Source of the DNA: Collimonas sp. OK307
Lineage (GTDB): Bacteria; Pseudomonadota; Gammaproteobacteria; Burkholderiales; Burkholderiaceae_D
NCBI RefSeq assembly: GCF_900113705.1
Contig: NZ_FOQI01000001.1
Span: 186,001-250,000, forward strand
Reading direction: 5' to 3'
DNA length: 64,000 bases
Shown: positions 54,379 to 62,637 of the stretch, in pieces
Position numbering within the stretch: position 1 is the stretch's first letter
How the letters are laid out: the number at the start of each line of letters is the position of its first letter
Program-made: the position numbers and the translations under genes
The notes under the pieces: model-generated
Database searches by the model: none
What the model was told of the DNA's origin: nothing
What the model saw: only the letters and a program-made list of their open reading frames with translations

Positions 54379-54424
54379 AGTTCACTTACGGCGCCGATCC
54401 GAAGCGCGCCACAAGGAGCCAGCA

Positions 54425-55129
54425 ATGACCAGCAAGACCAGTAACGCTAGCAACCCCGGCAACACTCGCAAAGACAAACCCCAGGCAACAACTCGCACAG
54501 CCGAGATCGTGCGCGAATATGGCCCCTTCCCGGGCGTCGATAGTGTGGCAGGCGTGACGCACGATGGCCAGCGCGTCTGGACCGCCACCGGGGCCAGGCT
54601 GATCGCCTTTGATCCCGGCAGCGGCGAACCCACGCGCACGCTCGAGTGCCCCTGCGACGCCGGCACCGCCTTCGACGGTACCTACCTTTACCAGATCGCC
54701 GAGAAGCGCATCGACAAGATCGACCCCGCCAACGGCAACGTGCTGGCATCCATCCCAGCGCCCGGCCACGGTAACGACTCGGGGCTCACCTGGGCCGAGG
54801 GCAGTTTGTGGGTGGGCCAGCACCGCGACCGCAAGATCCACCAGATCGATCCGGCTACCGGGGCAATCATCCGTACCATCGAGTCCAACCGCTTCGTCAC
54901 CGGCGTGACCTGGGTCGACGGCGAGCTGTGGCACGGAACATGGGAAGGCGACGAGAGCGAAATCCGCCGCATCGATCCGGAGAACGGTGCTGTGCTCGAT
55001 CGACTGGAGATGCCGCCCGGCACATTCGTCAGCGGACTCGAGTCCGATGGCGCGGATCTTTTTTACTGTGGCGGCGGCGGGAGCGGAAAGGTCCGCGCCG
55101 TACGACGCCCGAAAACGGTCAGATCCTGA
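54425..55129 (+). CDS. Glutamine cyclotransferase-like beta-propeller protein
   Basis: A 234-residue propeller protein without signal peptide. Blades repeat the pattern of WTATGARLIAFDPGSGE, YLYQIAEKRIDKIDPANG, LWVGQHRDRKIHQIDPATG and LWHGTWEGDESEIRRIDPENG. This resembles plant/bacterial glutaminyl-peptide cyclotransferases (PF05096) and PQQ-like propellers; the cyclotransferase catalytic residues are not identifiable with confidence. AAGGAG lies seven bases before the ATG. It is followed after 81 bases by a DUF899 gene. Confidence 0.75.
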   Translation: MTSKTSNASNPGNTRKDKPQATTRTAEIVREYGPFPGVDSVAGVTHDGQRVWTATGARLIAFDPGSGEPTRTLECPCDAGTAFDGTYLYQIAEKRIDKIDPANGNVLASIPAPGHGNDSGLTWAEGSLWVGQHRDRKIHQIDPATGAIIRTIESNRFVTGVTWVDGELWHGTWEGDESEIRRIDPENGAVLDRLEMPPGTFVSGLESDGADLFYCGGGGSGKVRAVRRPKTVRS

Positions 55130-55210
55130 TCGCATACCGCCTGGCCACCAGCGCCGTCGGCCAGGCACATTGAAAAATCCAGAACGGCTCTTCGAGCCAA
55201 GGAGAACATC

Positions 55211-56005
55211 ATGAATACCACCATTGCCGAAACACGTCCGTTGCCCTTGAACCACCCCGTCGTCTCCAGCGATCGCTGGCTGAGCGCGCGCAAGGCCCTG
55301 CTGGCGCGCGAAAAGGAACTGACACACCTGCATGACCAGATTGCCCGCGAGCGCCGCGAACTGCCGTGGGAACGCGTCGAGAAGAACTACGTTTTCGACA
55401 CCTCCGAAGGCCGGCGCACACTCTCCGAGCTGTTCGATGGCCGCCGCCAGCTGCTGGTGCAGCATTTCATGTTCGGCCCGGGCTGGGAACAAGGTTGCCC
55501 GAGCTGCTCGTTCATGGCTGATCATACCGACGGCATGAACGTACACCTGGCGCATCGGGACATCACGCTGGTGGCCATTTCGCGTGCGCCGCTGGCCGAT
55601 ATCGAGCGCTTTCGCCAGCGCATGGGATGGCAGTTCAGGTGGGCCTCCTCGAATGGCAGCGATTTCAACCACGACTTTGATGTCAGCTTCACGCCGGAAG
55701 ACATGGCTAAGGGCGAGATTTATTACAACTACGGCATGCAGTCCTTCCCGGCCGAGGAGGCGCCCGGCATCAGCGTGTTCTACAAGGACGACGCAGGCGA
55801 TATTTTCCACACCTATTCGACCTACGGCCGTGGCGTGGAAGTCATGATCGGCGCGTACGCCATGATGGACCTCACCCCCAAGGGCCGCGACGAGAACGAC
55901 GTGCCCCACAAAATGGAATGGGTACGCCATCACGACCGCTACGAGTCAGGGGCGACCGCGAAGCCGGCATCCACAGCCGGCTCATGTTGCGATGCGCACG
56001 TCTGA
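55211..56005 (+). CDS. DUF899 thioredoxin-like protein
   Basis: A 264-residue thioredoxin-like fold protein of the DUF899 family: LLAREKELTHLHDQIARERREL, LPWERVEKNYVFDTSEG, LSELFDGRRQLLVQHFMFGPGWE, QGCPSCSFMADHTDGM with the C-x-x-C-type pair, and the C-terminal DLTPKGRDE. It is probably a redox or small-molecule-handling protein. AAGGAGA lies six bases before the ATG. The C-terminal SCCDAHV adds a second Cys pair. Confidence 0.9.
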   Translation: MNTTIAETRPLPLNHPVVSSDRWLSARKALLAREKELTHLHDQIARERRELPWERVEKNYVFDTSEGRRTLSELFDGRRQLLVQHFMFGPGWEQGCPSCSFMADHTDGMNVHLAHRDITLVAISRAPLADIERFRQRMGWQFRWASSNGSDFNHDFDVSFTPEDMAKGEIYYNYGMQSFPAEEAPGISVFYKDDAGDIFHTYSTYGRGVEVMIGAYAMMDLTPKGRDENDVPHKMEWVRHHDRYESGATAKPASTAGSCCDAHV

Positions 56006-56036
56006 AACGCGAGCTGCCTGAACACGTGAGCACATC

Positions 56037-56633
56037 ATGCTGAGCTTTTGGCCATGGCTGGCGGTGGCAGGGATCGGCGCCCTTCACGGGCTCAATCCCG
56101 CCACCGGCTGGATGTTTGCCGCCGCCTGGGGCGTACGGTCGCGCGACCGGTCACAGGCGTTGCGGGCCCTGGTGCCGATCGGGGTCGGGCACGCCGCATC
56201 GGTCGCGCTCGTAGCGGCCGCAGTGGCGCTTGGCCTGGCGATGGATCGCATCGTATTTCAGGTCTTGGCGGGCATGCTGCTTGTCGTCGTGGTGGTGTGT
56301 CACCTGTCGGGGCGCAAAGACAAACGGTCCCGCACGCCGGCCGGTCACGCCGGCCATGCCGGGCTGGCGCTCTGGTCTTTCATGATGGCCACCGGACACG
56401 GCGCCGGATTGATGTTGGTGCCGGCGCTCGTCCCGCTTTGCATGGGAGACTCGCCAGCCCGAGAGATCACGGCATCCGGCTCGATGATACTGGCGCTCGC
56501 CGCCGTCGGCGTCCACACGGCGGCGATGCTTGCCGTCACCGGTCTGATCGCCTCGGGGGCTTGCCGCGGCTTCGACGGTGGTGCCCGCTTGCTTCAAATC
56601 CTCAGGCGGAAGCCACCTGCAGTGCCTCGTTGA
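56037..56633 (+). CDS. Small polytopic membrane protein, C-terminus probably truncated
   Basis: A 198-residue protein with about five hydrophobic spans. The N-terminal ALHGLNPATGWMFAAAWGV and RSRDRSQALRALVPIGVGHAASVALV resemble transporter-like proteins with an H-x-x-N-P motif, found in metal or efflux contexts; the family has no clear name. The last 30 residues after VTGLIASGACRGFDG lose the hydrophobic character expected of a final span and overlap the convergent leuD-type gene by 32 bases. This fits a truncation at the junction near 56.57-56.60 kb. No Shine-Dalgarno is obvious. Confidence 0.6.
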   Translation: MLSFWPWLAVAGIGALHGLNPATGWMFAAAWGVRSRDRSQALRALVPIGVGHAASVALVAAAVALGLAMDRIVFQVLAGMLLVVVVVCHLSGRKDKRSRTPAGHAGHAGLALWSFMMATGHGAGLMLVPALVPLCMGDSPAREITASGSMILALAAVGVHTAAMLAVTGLIASGACRGFDGGARLLQILRRKPPAVPR

Positions 56634-57246
56634 GCAACACTCGGCTCCAAGGACAATCCGCATAGTGCTTTTGTTCGAACACTTCAATCTGCGGCAGCAA
56701 CTGCATCGTCGCTCCCACCATATCGAGGCCCTCCACGATCATCTTCTTATGTCGCGCCGCAAGCGAAAAACCGAATACATGGGAGACACAGCGTATCTCC
56801 ATCTTTACCAGATCGACATCCAAGTGTTTGTCGATTACCAGGTCTTGCAGTAACAGTGCGATCTTTTCTTGTTCCAGCACGATCAATAACAAGCGATTGT
56901 TCAAGGCATTGCTGAAGAATATTTCACCGAAGCTGGGTGCAATAACCGCCTCGATACCTAATTGCTGCAATCCCCACACCGCGTGTTCCCGACTGGATCC
57001 ACATCCGAAATTAGGACCGCCGATGAGAATGTTTGCGTTCTTGTATTCAGCACGATTCAGTACGAAACCAGGTTTGGGCCGACCATCAGGATCAAACCGC
57101 AAGTCGAATAGCACGCCTTTATCCAACCCTTGCTTGGTGATGATTCTCAGGAATTGCTTGGGCATGATCTGATCGGTATCCAGGTTGTCGATCAGCAGCG
57201 GCGCTGCGATGCCGTTTATGTGTGTCATGTGAGTCTTGTCATGCAT
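56602..57246 (-). CDS. leuD: Isopropylmalate dehydratase-type small subunit (LeuD paralogue)
   Basis: A 214-residue swivelling domain of the aconitase superfamily: LLIDNLDTDQIMPKQFLR, GPNFGCGSSREHAVWGL, FGEIFFSNALNNRLL. It pairs with the large subunit encoded just upstream; the ATG overlaps the leuC stop by eight bases. The two subunits hydrate or dehydrate a dicarboxylic hydroxy acid. The true leucine pathway leuCDB is not here, and leuB is absent, so this may be a catabolic paralogue (citraconate, dimethylmalate or isopropylmalate-like). It is the last gene of a three-gene operon. Confidence 0.88.
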   Translation of the reverse strand: MHDKTHMTHINGIAAPLLIDNLDTDQIMPKQFLRIITKQGLDKGVLFDLRFDPDGRPKPGFVLNRAEYKNANILIGGPNFGCGSSREHAVWGLQQLGIEAVIAPSFGEIFFSNALNNRLLLIVLEQEKIALLLQDLVIDKHLDVDLVKMEIRCVSHVFGFSLAARHKKMIVEGLDMVGATMQLLPQIEVFEQKHYADCPWSRVLLNEALQVASA

Positions 57247-58675
57247 GCGGATTCTCCAGTGCGCGGCTATCGCTGATGCATCCGCTTATCGCGGCTGCCG
57301 CGGCCATGGCGGGACTCATCAAATGGGTGCGCCCGCCCCGGCCCTGACGGCCTTCGAAATTGCGGTTAGTGGTTGAAGCACAGCGTTCACCCGGGGCCAG
57401 GACATCATCGTTCATCGCCAGGCACATGGAACATCCAGGCTGGCGCCATTCAAAACCGGCATCGATGAAAATTTTCGCCAAACCCTCCTGTTCGGCCTGC
57501 CGCCGCACCTCGCCCGAGCCGGGAACTACCATCGCCCTGACCGTTGGCGCGACATGACGGCCATTGATCATCGACGCCGCGATACGCAGATCCTCGATGC
57601 GGCCATTGGTACACGACCCTATGAAAACCCGGTCAATCGGCAAGCCAAGCAACGCCTCTCCGGCGGTCAGCCCCATATATTGCAAGGCTTGCGAAATAGT
57701 GGCGCTGGCATGCTCATCGGCTGCCGATGCAGGATCAGGAGTCATTGCAGTGACTGCCATCGCCTGATCGGGGCTGGTGCCCCAAGTCACGAACGGAGCG
57801 ACTTCCGCGGCAGAGAACACATGCTCGACATCAAAGACTGCATCCGCGTCGGAATAGAGTTCAATCCAATCCACGAGCGCTTGCTTGAATTCGTCCGGAT
57901 CCAGATTGCCGGCTCGCTGCCTGATATAGTCGAAAGTGGTTTGATCAGGCTGGATCAAGGCCGCCCTGGCTCCCGCCTCTACCGCCATATTGCATAAAGT
58001 CATCCGCGCCTCGGCCGACAACGCTGCAATCGTCGAACCCGAAAATTCCACCGCATAGCCGCGCGCTCCCTGGGCGCCTATGCGGGCGATGATCAGCAAG
58101 ATCAGATCCTTGACCGAGGTACCTGCGGGAAGTACACCGTCGACCTTGATATGCATGTCTTGCGCCAGCCGGTAAACCAGGGTTTGCGTCGCCAGGATAT
58201 GCTCCACCTCTGAGGTGCCGACACCGAATCCCAACGCGCCCAGTGCGCCATACGTCGTGGTGTGGCTGTCGCCGCACAACACCACCATGCCCGGTCGGAT
58301 CCAGCCATGTTCGGGCGCAATGATGTGTTCGATACCTTGCTGTTCGTGGTTGGTATCGAACAGTTTGATACCGAAATCGCTGCAATTGCGCTTCAGGTTG
58401 CTCGCCTGTAGCGCCGACGGCGGATCGATAATCACACGGCTGGCGACGCTGACCGGATGGGTCGGGATGATGTGCGAGACTACCGCCAGCTGCTGCCGCG
58501 GCCGCAAGACTTTACGATTCTTCTCGCGCAGGGCGCTGAACGCTTGCGGGCTGGTGTATTCGTTCATGATATGCAGGTCGACGTACAACAGCACGTGCTG
58601 CTCATCGAGCCGGGTGACGGTGTGCGAATCCACCAGTTTCCTGTAAAGCGTACGCTGCGAGACATTACTATCCAT
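57239..58675 (-). CDS. leuC: Isopropylmalate dehydratase-type large subunit (LeuC paralogue)
   Basis: A 478-residue aconitase-type large subunit. The [4Fe-4S] cysteines are in VFIGSCTNGR and GCSMCLAMNDD. GDSHTTTYGALGALGFGVGTSEVEHILATQTL is normal for the family. The N-terminal active-site region is unusual: where LeuC has a TSPQAF...DHNVPT segment, this protein reads TSPQAFSALREKNR then SHIIPTHPVS, so it is divergent. GAGG lies about six bases before ATG 58675. It follows the dehalogenase-like gene after 16 bases, so the three genes form one operon; the substrate is probably not isopropylmalate. Confidence 0.88.
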   Translation of the reverse strand: MDSNVSQRTLYRKLVDSHTVTRLDEQHVLLYVDLHIMNEYTSPQAFSALREKNRKVLRPRQQLAVVSHIIPTHPVSVASRVIIDPPSALQASNLKRNCSDFGIKLFDTNHEQQGIEHIIAPEHGWIRPGMVVLCGDSHTTTYGALGALGFGVGTSEVEHILATQTLVYRLAQDMHIKVDGVLPAGTSVKDLILLIIARIGAQGARGYAVEFSGSTIAALSAEARMTLCNMAVEAGARAALIQPDQTTFDYIRQRAGNLDPDEFKQALVDWIELYSDADAVFDVEHVFSAAEVAPFVTWGTSPDQAMAVTAMTPDPASAADEHASATISQALQYMGLTAGEALLGLPIDRVFIGSCTNGRIEDLRIAASMINGRHVAPTVRAMVVPGSGEVRRQAEQEGLAKIFIDAGFEWRQPGCSMCLAMNDDVLAPGERCASTTNRNFEGRQGRGGRTHLMSPAMAAAAAISGCISDSRALENPHA

Positions 58676-58691
58676 GGTGTGCCTCGCCCGC

Positions 58692-59570
58692 TCAGACTGT
58701 GAAAAATGGAACAACTTCAGCCAGCAAGGCATCCGGCGCTTCCTCGGGGATGTAGTGGCCGCAGGCCAGCGCCTTGCCGCTTAGCTTACTGGCCAGATGC
58801 TGCCATTCTTGCAATGGCTTAAAACATTTCTCGATGACGCCCTGCGCGCCCCACAACACCAGCGTCTCACACTGGATCTTGTGGCCAGTTGCCAGATCCT
58901 GGCGTTCATGTTCCAGATCGATGCCAGCGCTGGCGCGATAGTCCTCGCAGATGCCGTGGATGGTGGCCGGATCGCTGAGGCAACGCAGATACTCAGCGTA
59001 CGCTTGCGGCGTGAACGGCGCCAGCCCGGCGCTGCGGCCGCCAATCGTATGTTTCAGGTATTCCTCGGGATGGGAGCCGATCAACAGTTCGGGAAAAGGC
59101 GCCGGCCGGATCAGGAAGAACCAATGAAAATAGGCGGTGGCGAATGTCATGTCGGTCTGTTCGTACATCGCCAGCGTCGGTGCGATATCCAGCAATACCA
59201 GCTTGCTGACGGCATGCGGATGGTCGAGCGCCATGCGATACGCGACCCGGCCTCCGCGGTCATGCCCCATCAGCAGGAATTGCGGAAAACCTAATTGCGC
59301 CATCAGGTCGATCTGATCCTGGCCCATGCTGCGTTTGGAATAATTACTATGGTCCGGCAGTCCCGCCGGTTTGCCGCTGTCGCCATAACCGCGCAAATCG
59401 GCCGCAACCACAGTGAACCGGCTGGCCAGCTGCTGCGCCACCTTGTGCCATATCACATGCGTTTGCGGATGCCCGTGCAGCAACAACAGTGCCGGGCCAC
59501 TGCCGCCGCGGATGTAGTTGACCTGTGTGCCGTTGACGTCGGCCATGCCGTGTTCGAATCCAGAAAACAT
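58692..59570 (-). CDS. Fluoroacetate/haloacetate dehalogenase-like alpha/beta hydrolase
   Basis: A 292-residue hydrolase. The nucleophile elbow is GHDRGGRVAYR with D104; R105 and R108 follow, D128 in LLDIAP is the acid, and H272 in ACGHYIPEEAP the general base. H149 and W150 in YFHWFFL and Y211 in CEDYR match, with constant offsets, the halide pocket of fluoroacetate dehalogenase FAcD (D110, R111, R114, D134, H155, W156, Y219, H280). It would cleave carbon-halogen bonds of haloacetates; epoxide hydrolase activity is less likely because the pocket is dehalogenase-type. AGAGGG lies about seven bases before the ATG. It leads the operon with leuC/leuD paralogues. Confidence 0.85.
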   Translation of the reverse strand: MFSGFEHGMADVNGTQVNYIRGGSGPALLLLHGHPQTHVIWHKVAQQLASRFTVVAADLRGYGDSGKPAGLPDHSNYSKRSMGQDQIDLMAQLGFPQFLLMGHDRGGRVAYRMALDHPHAVSKLVLLDIAPTLAMYEQTDMTFATAYFHWFFLIRPAPFPELLIGSHPEEYLKHTIGGRSAGLAPFTPQAYAEYLRCLSDPATIHGICEDYRASAGIDLEHERQDLATGHKIQCETLVLWGAQGVIEKCFKPLQEWQHLASKLSGKALACGHYIPEEAPDALLAEVVPFFTV

Positions 59571-59627
59571 TTGTCGCCCTCTCGCATTTTTGCTTACAGC
59601 GATTGTATAACCAGCTCCAGGATTTAT

Positions 59628-59641
59628 AATTCATTAGAATT
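59628..59641. promoter_or_regulatory. Candidate LysR-type site between hydrolase and LysR genes
   Basis: AATTC (59628-59632), ATTA, GAATT (59637-59641). It sits in the 98-base divergent gap, where a LysR regulator usually binds a T-N11-A-like dyad. The arms are short, so this is only a candidate. Confidence 0.35.
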
Positions 59642-59668
59642 AACTCTATTATTTCTTTAAAGTTAAGA

Positions 59669-60592
59669 ATGAATACAATCTCGGATCTCGCTTTTTTTGC
59701 CATCCTGGTCAAAGCCGGCAGCCTCGCGGCGCTGGCCCGTGAGCTCGGCGTCACGCCGCCGGCGGTTACCAAGAGACTGGCGAATATAGAACAGCGATTG
59801 GGCGTGCGTTTGATGAATCGGACTACCCGAAGCATGAGCGTCACTCATGAGGGAGAGATTTACCTGGCCGATGGCACACGTATCCTGGCCGAAATCGAAG
59901 CGCTGGAACGTACCGTCAGCAACAGCAGGGCCATACCGAAAGGACTGTTGCGCATCAACGCCAGTTTCGGTTTCGGCCGCAAGCATATCGGCCCGGCTGT
60001 CTCGGCATTCAGCAAGCGCTATCCGGAAGTGGAGGTCCAGTTGCAGCTTTCCGACCGCCCCTTGAACCTCGCCGATCAGGCCTTCGACATCGGCATTCGC
60101 ATTGGTGAAATGCCCGATGCCCGCATCATTGCGCGTAAGATCGCCTCTAACCGACGGCTATTGTGCGCAGCGCCAGCCTATTTGATTCAACATGCGGCTC
60201 CGCCATCACCGCGCGACCTGCAAAAACGCGCTTGCATCGTGCTGCGGGAAAACGATGCCGCCTACGGCAGCTGGCATTTAAGCAAGGGCAAACGCCACGA
60301 GACCATCAAGGTGCGTGGCACGCTTAGCACTAACGATGGCGAGACTGCGCTGGAATGGGCGCTTGCGGGACACGGCATATTGATGCGCTCGGAGTGGGAT
60401 GTGGCGCCGTATATCCGCTCGGGACGGCTGCGCCTAGTGCTGGACGACTGGATGCTGCCGTCGTCCGATATTTTTGCGGTCTATCCCGAGCGTCTGAACC
60501 TTTCGGCCAAGGTCACCGCCTTTGTCGATTTCCTTGCGCAACGCTTCAATTCGCATCTGGCCCAATCTAGAGATTCGGAGAACTCCTGGTGA
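59669..60592 (+). CDS. LysR-family transcriptional regulator
   Basis: A 307-residue LysR regulator. The N-terminal helix-turn-helix carries FFAILVKAGSLAALARELGVTPPAVTKRLANIEQRLGVRL; the effector domain (about 90-300) has RINASFGFGRKHIGPAVSAF and IGIRIGEMPDARI. It is divergent from the dehalogenase-leuCD operon with only 98 bases between, so it most likely regulates that operon in response to a pathway intermediate. The effector is not known. Confidence 0.93.
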   Translation: MNTISDLAFFAILVKAGSLAALARELGVTPPAVTKRLANIEQRLGVRLMNRTTRSMSVTHEGEIYLADGTRILAEIEALERTVSNSRAIPKGLLRINASFGFGRKHIGPAVSAFSKRYPEVEVQLQLSDRPLNLADQAFDIGIRIGEMPDARIIARKIASNRRLLCAAPAYLIQHAAPPSPRDLQKRACIVLRENDAAYGSWHLSKGKRHETIKVRGTLSTNDGETALEWALAGHGILMRSEWDVAPYIRSGRLRLVLDDWMLPSSDIFAVYPERLNLSAKVTAFVDFLAQRFNSHLAQSRDSENSW

Positions 60593-60595
60593 TCA

Positions 60596-61453
60596 TCAGG
60601 AAGGCAATTCCAGCCGCCCGAACTCGCCACGCTGATATGCCTGGAGACGATCATTCATTTGCTCCCGCGTATTCATCACAAACGGGCCATGCTTGACCAA
60701 CGGCTCGTTGAGAGCCGGTCCGGAAAGGATGACAAAATGTGCAGAACCGGCTGCCGCCAGCCTGAGCGTTGTCGCTCCGCCGACGCCTACCGCGCTCGCC
60801 TCCAGCAACACATGCCGCGTGGCATCGCTACCCGCGCTCAGAGTTAACCGGCCTTGCACGGCGTAGACCATGGCGTTCCAACCGGCCGGCACGACATGCT
60901 CAAAGACCGCGCCTGTTTCCAGAAAACCATCCAGCAACGTGAACGGTTCCGGCAGGACCGCCGGCGAAACCACTCCCTGAGACTCACCTGTCACCACCCT
61001 GACCCGTACGCCATTACCGCGGAATTCAGGTATGTCGGCGCTATCTACGTGCACCGCGTGCGGGTCGATAAGCTTCTTGGCGGCAGGCAGATTGACGAAA
61101 ATCTGCAAGGCATGCACATGCGGATTCTCGCCTTCCGGCTGCTCGGTATGTACCGCCCCGCGGCCGGCAATAAACCAGTGCAGGTCGCCCGGATGGATCG
61201 GTCCCTGGTTGCCGAGCGAATCGTAATTCACGTGCGGGCTGGTGGAGTCTTCAAACATATAGGTCACCGCCGATATGCCCGCATGCGGATGCGGATCGAA
61301 GGTTGGCGCGGTCATGTGGAAATGATCGACCATGATCACCGGGTCCACCAGGCCACGGAAAGCGTTTTCCGCAAAGTGTTTCGCATTGAAACCATGGCCG
61401 ATTTTCATATCATGGCCAGCAACGATTTCTGAGATGTGCAGTGTGTCGTTCAT
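60596..61453 (-). CDS. Pirin-family bicupin protein
   Basis: A 285-residue pirin. The N-terminal cupin has H55 and H57 in FDPHPHAGI and H102 with E104 in GRGAVHTEQ, matching the iron site of pirins (quercetin 2,3-dioxygenase type). The C-terminal cupin lacks metal ligands. Bacterial pirins include dioxygenases and regulators of pyruvate metabolism; the role here is unknown. AAGGACATAAC precedes the ATG. It is divergent from the second LysR gene, a common pairing. Confidence 0.93.
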   Translation of the reverse strand: MNDTLHISEIVAGHDMKIGHGFNAKHFAENAFRGLVDPVIMVDHFHMTAPTFDPHPHAGISAVTYMFEDSTSPHVNYDSLGNQGPIHPGDLHWFIAGRGAVHTEQPEGENPHVHALQIFVNLPAAKKLIDPHAVHVDSADIPEFRGNGVRVRVVTGESQGVVSPAVLPEPFTLLDGFLETGAVFEHVVPAGWNAMVYAVQGRLTLSAGSDATRHVLLEASAVGVGGATTLRLAAAGSAHFVILSGPALNEPLVKHGPFVMNTREQMNDRLQAYQRGEFGRLELPS

Positions 61454-61637
61454 GTTATGTCCTTTCTAAAATGCCCCGTTGGCTTGACGCGGCGATCGTG
61501 CCGGTGCGGAAAAATTTGCGATGGTTCATGTGAATCCCCTGTAGGGTTGACGCGATTTTGGTCGTCTTTCGGGGTGTTTCCTGACTGGGATGGATTATGA
61601 CATTGCAACGATGGTAGAAAAAGGCGCAAAATAACAA

Positions 61638-61665
61638 CTTATCGTTTCGCACATAGAACGATAAG
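61638..61665. promoter_or_regulatory. Inverted repeat in the pirin/LysR divergent region
   Basis: CTTATCGTT (61638-61646), ten-base spacer, AACGATAAG (61657-61665), exact complements. It lies 34 bases before the LysR start and about 185 before the pirin start. The size fits a LysR-type operator controlling both. Confidence 0.55.
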
Positions 61666-61698
61666 CTTAAGCAACGACGCAATCGGCGAGATCTCCCT

Positions 61699-62625
61699 AT
61701 GAATCCTCTATCTATCGACCTGAACGACCTCTACCTGTTTGTCCAGGTAGTGGAACGACACGGCTTTACAGCAGCAGGAGACGCTCTCGGCATCCCGAAA
61801 TCGCGTATCTCGCGCCGCATCACGCAATTGGAAGCAAGGCTAGGTTCGCGGCTGCTGCAGCGCACTTCCCGCCGTATGAGCCTGACCGACGCCGGCCAGG
61901 AGCTCTATCGGCATTGCGTGACGATGGTGGCGGAAGCGCATGCCGGCGAAGATGCCGTACGCAAGCGCCTGGACCAGCCAACCGGCGTGGTGCGGGTCAG
62001 CCTCCCGGTAGCCATCGCCGACATTGTGCTGGCGCAGTTGCTGCCGCGCTTCATGCAGATCTATCCGAAGGTGCGGTTGATGATCCAGGCGAGCAATCGC
62101 AGCGTCGATCTGATTGAAGAGAATATCGATGTGGTGGTACGTGGTCTCGGCGTCGGACAGGAATCTTCGAGCCTGATCCAGGCCAACCTCTGTTCGGTAC
62201 GCTGGGCGCTGGTGGTGAGCCCGTCTTACCTGGCGCAGGCCGGCCCGATCGACAATCTGGAAAGCCTCGCCAAGGCAGACACCCTGCTTTACGGATCGAT
62301 CAACGAAGCCGAAGCCGCATGGCGCCTGCTGGGACAGGATGATGCACGCCAGCATATACCGGTCGGCAAGCTCAGATTGCAAACCGATAACTTAGCCATG
62401 CTTAAGGAAGCAACCCTGGCCGGCATGGGCGTGGCCGGGTTGCCGTTGTATGCCTGCACTGCCGAACTGGCAGCGGGCACACTGAAAGTGGTGCTGCCGG
62501 AATGGCGGCCGAGGGCCGGCCACCTGGTGGTGCTGTTTCCGTCACGCCGCGGCCTGGCGCTGGCGGTTCGGGCGTTTGTGGATTTTCTGAAATCGGAATT
62601 GCCCGGCTTGCTTGAGTTCAAATGA
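61699..62625 (+). CDS. LysR-family transcriptional regulator
   Basis: A 308-residue LysR protein of the YhaJ/AaeR-type subgroup. The N-terminal helix-turn-helix is FVQVVERHGFTAAGDALGIPKSRISRRITQLEARLGSRLL; the effector domain has VSLPVAIADIVLAQLLPRFM, a typical CrgA-like region. It is divergent from the pirin gene, which it probably controls through the inverted repeat between them. The ribosome site is weak. It ends 12 bases before the convergent RND channel gene. Confidence 0.93.
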   Translation: MNPLSIDLNDLYLFVQVVERHGFTAAGDALGIPKSRISRRITQLEARLGSRLLQRTSRRMSLTDAGQELYRHCVTMVAEAHAGEDAVRKRLDQPTGVVRVSLPVAIADIVLAQLLPRFMQIYPKVRLMIQASNRSVDLIEENIDVVVRGLGVGQESSSLIQANLCSVRWALVVSPSYLAQAGPIDNLESLAKADTLLYGSINEAEAAWRLLGQDDARQHIPVGKLRLQTDNLAMLKEATLAGMGVAGLPLYACTAELAAGTLKVVLPEWRPRAGHLVVLFPSRRGLALAVRAFVDFLKSELPGLLEFK

Positions 62626-62637
62626 TCGCATGCGCCA

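Noticed and set aside
54386-55933. A 515-residue open frame on the minus strand
   Set aside because: It lies opposite the propeller and DUF899 genes in G+C-rich DNA; composition is His/Arg/Val-rich without family features. The plus-strand genes have good ribosome sites.
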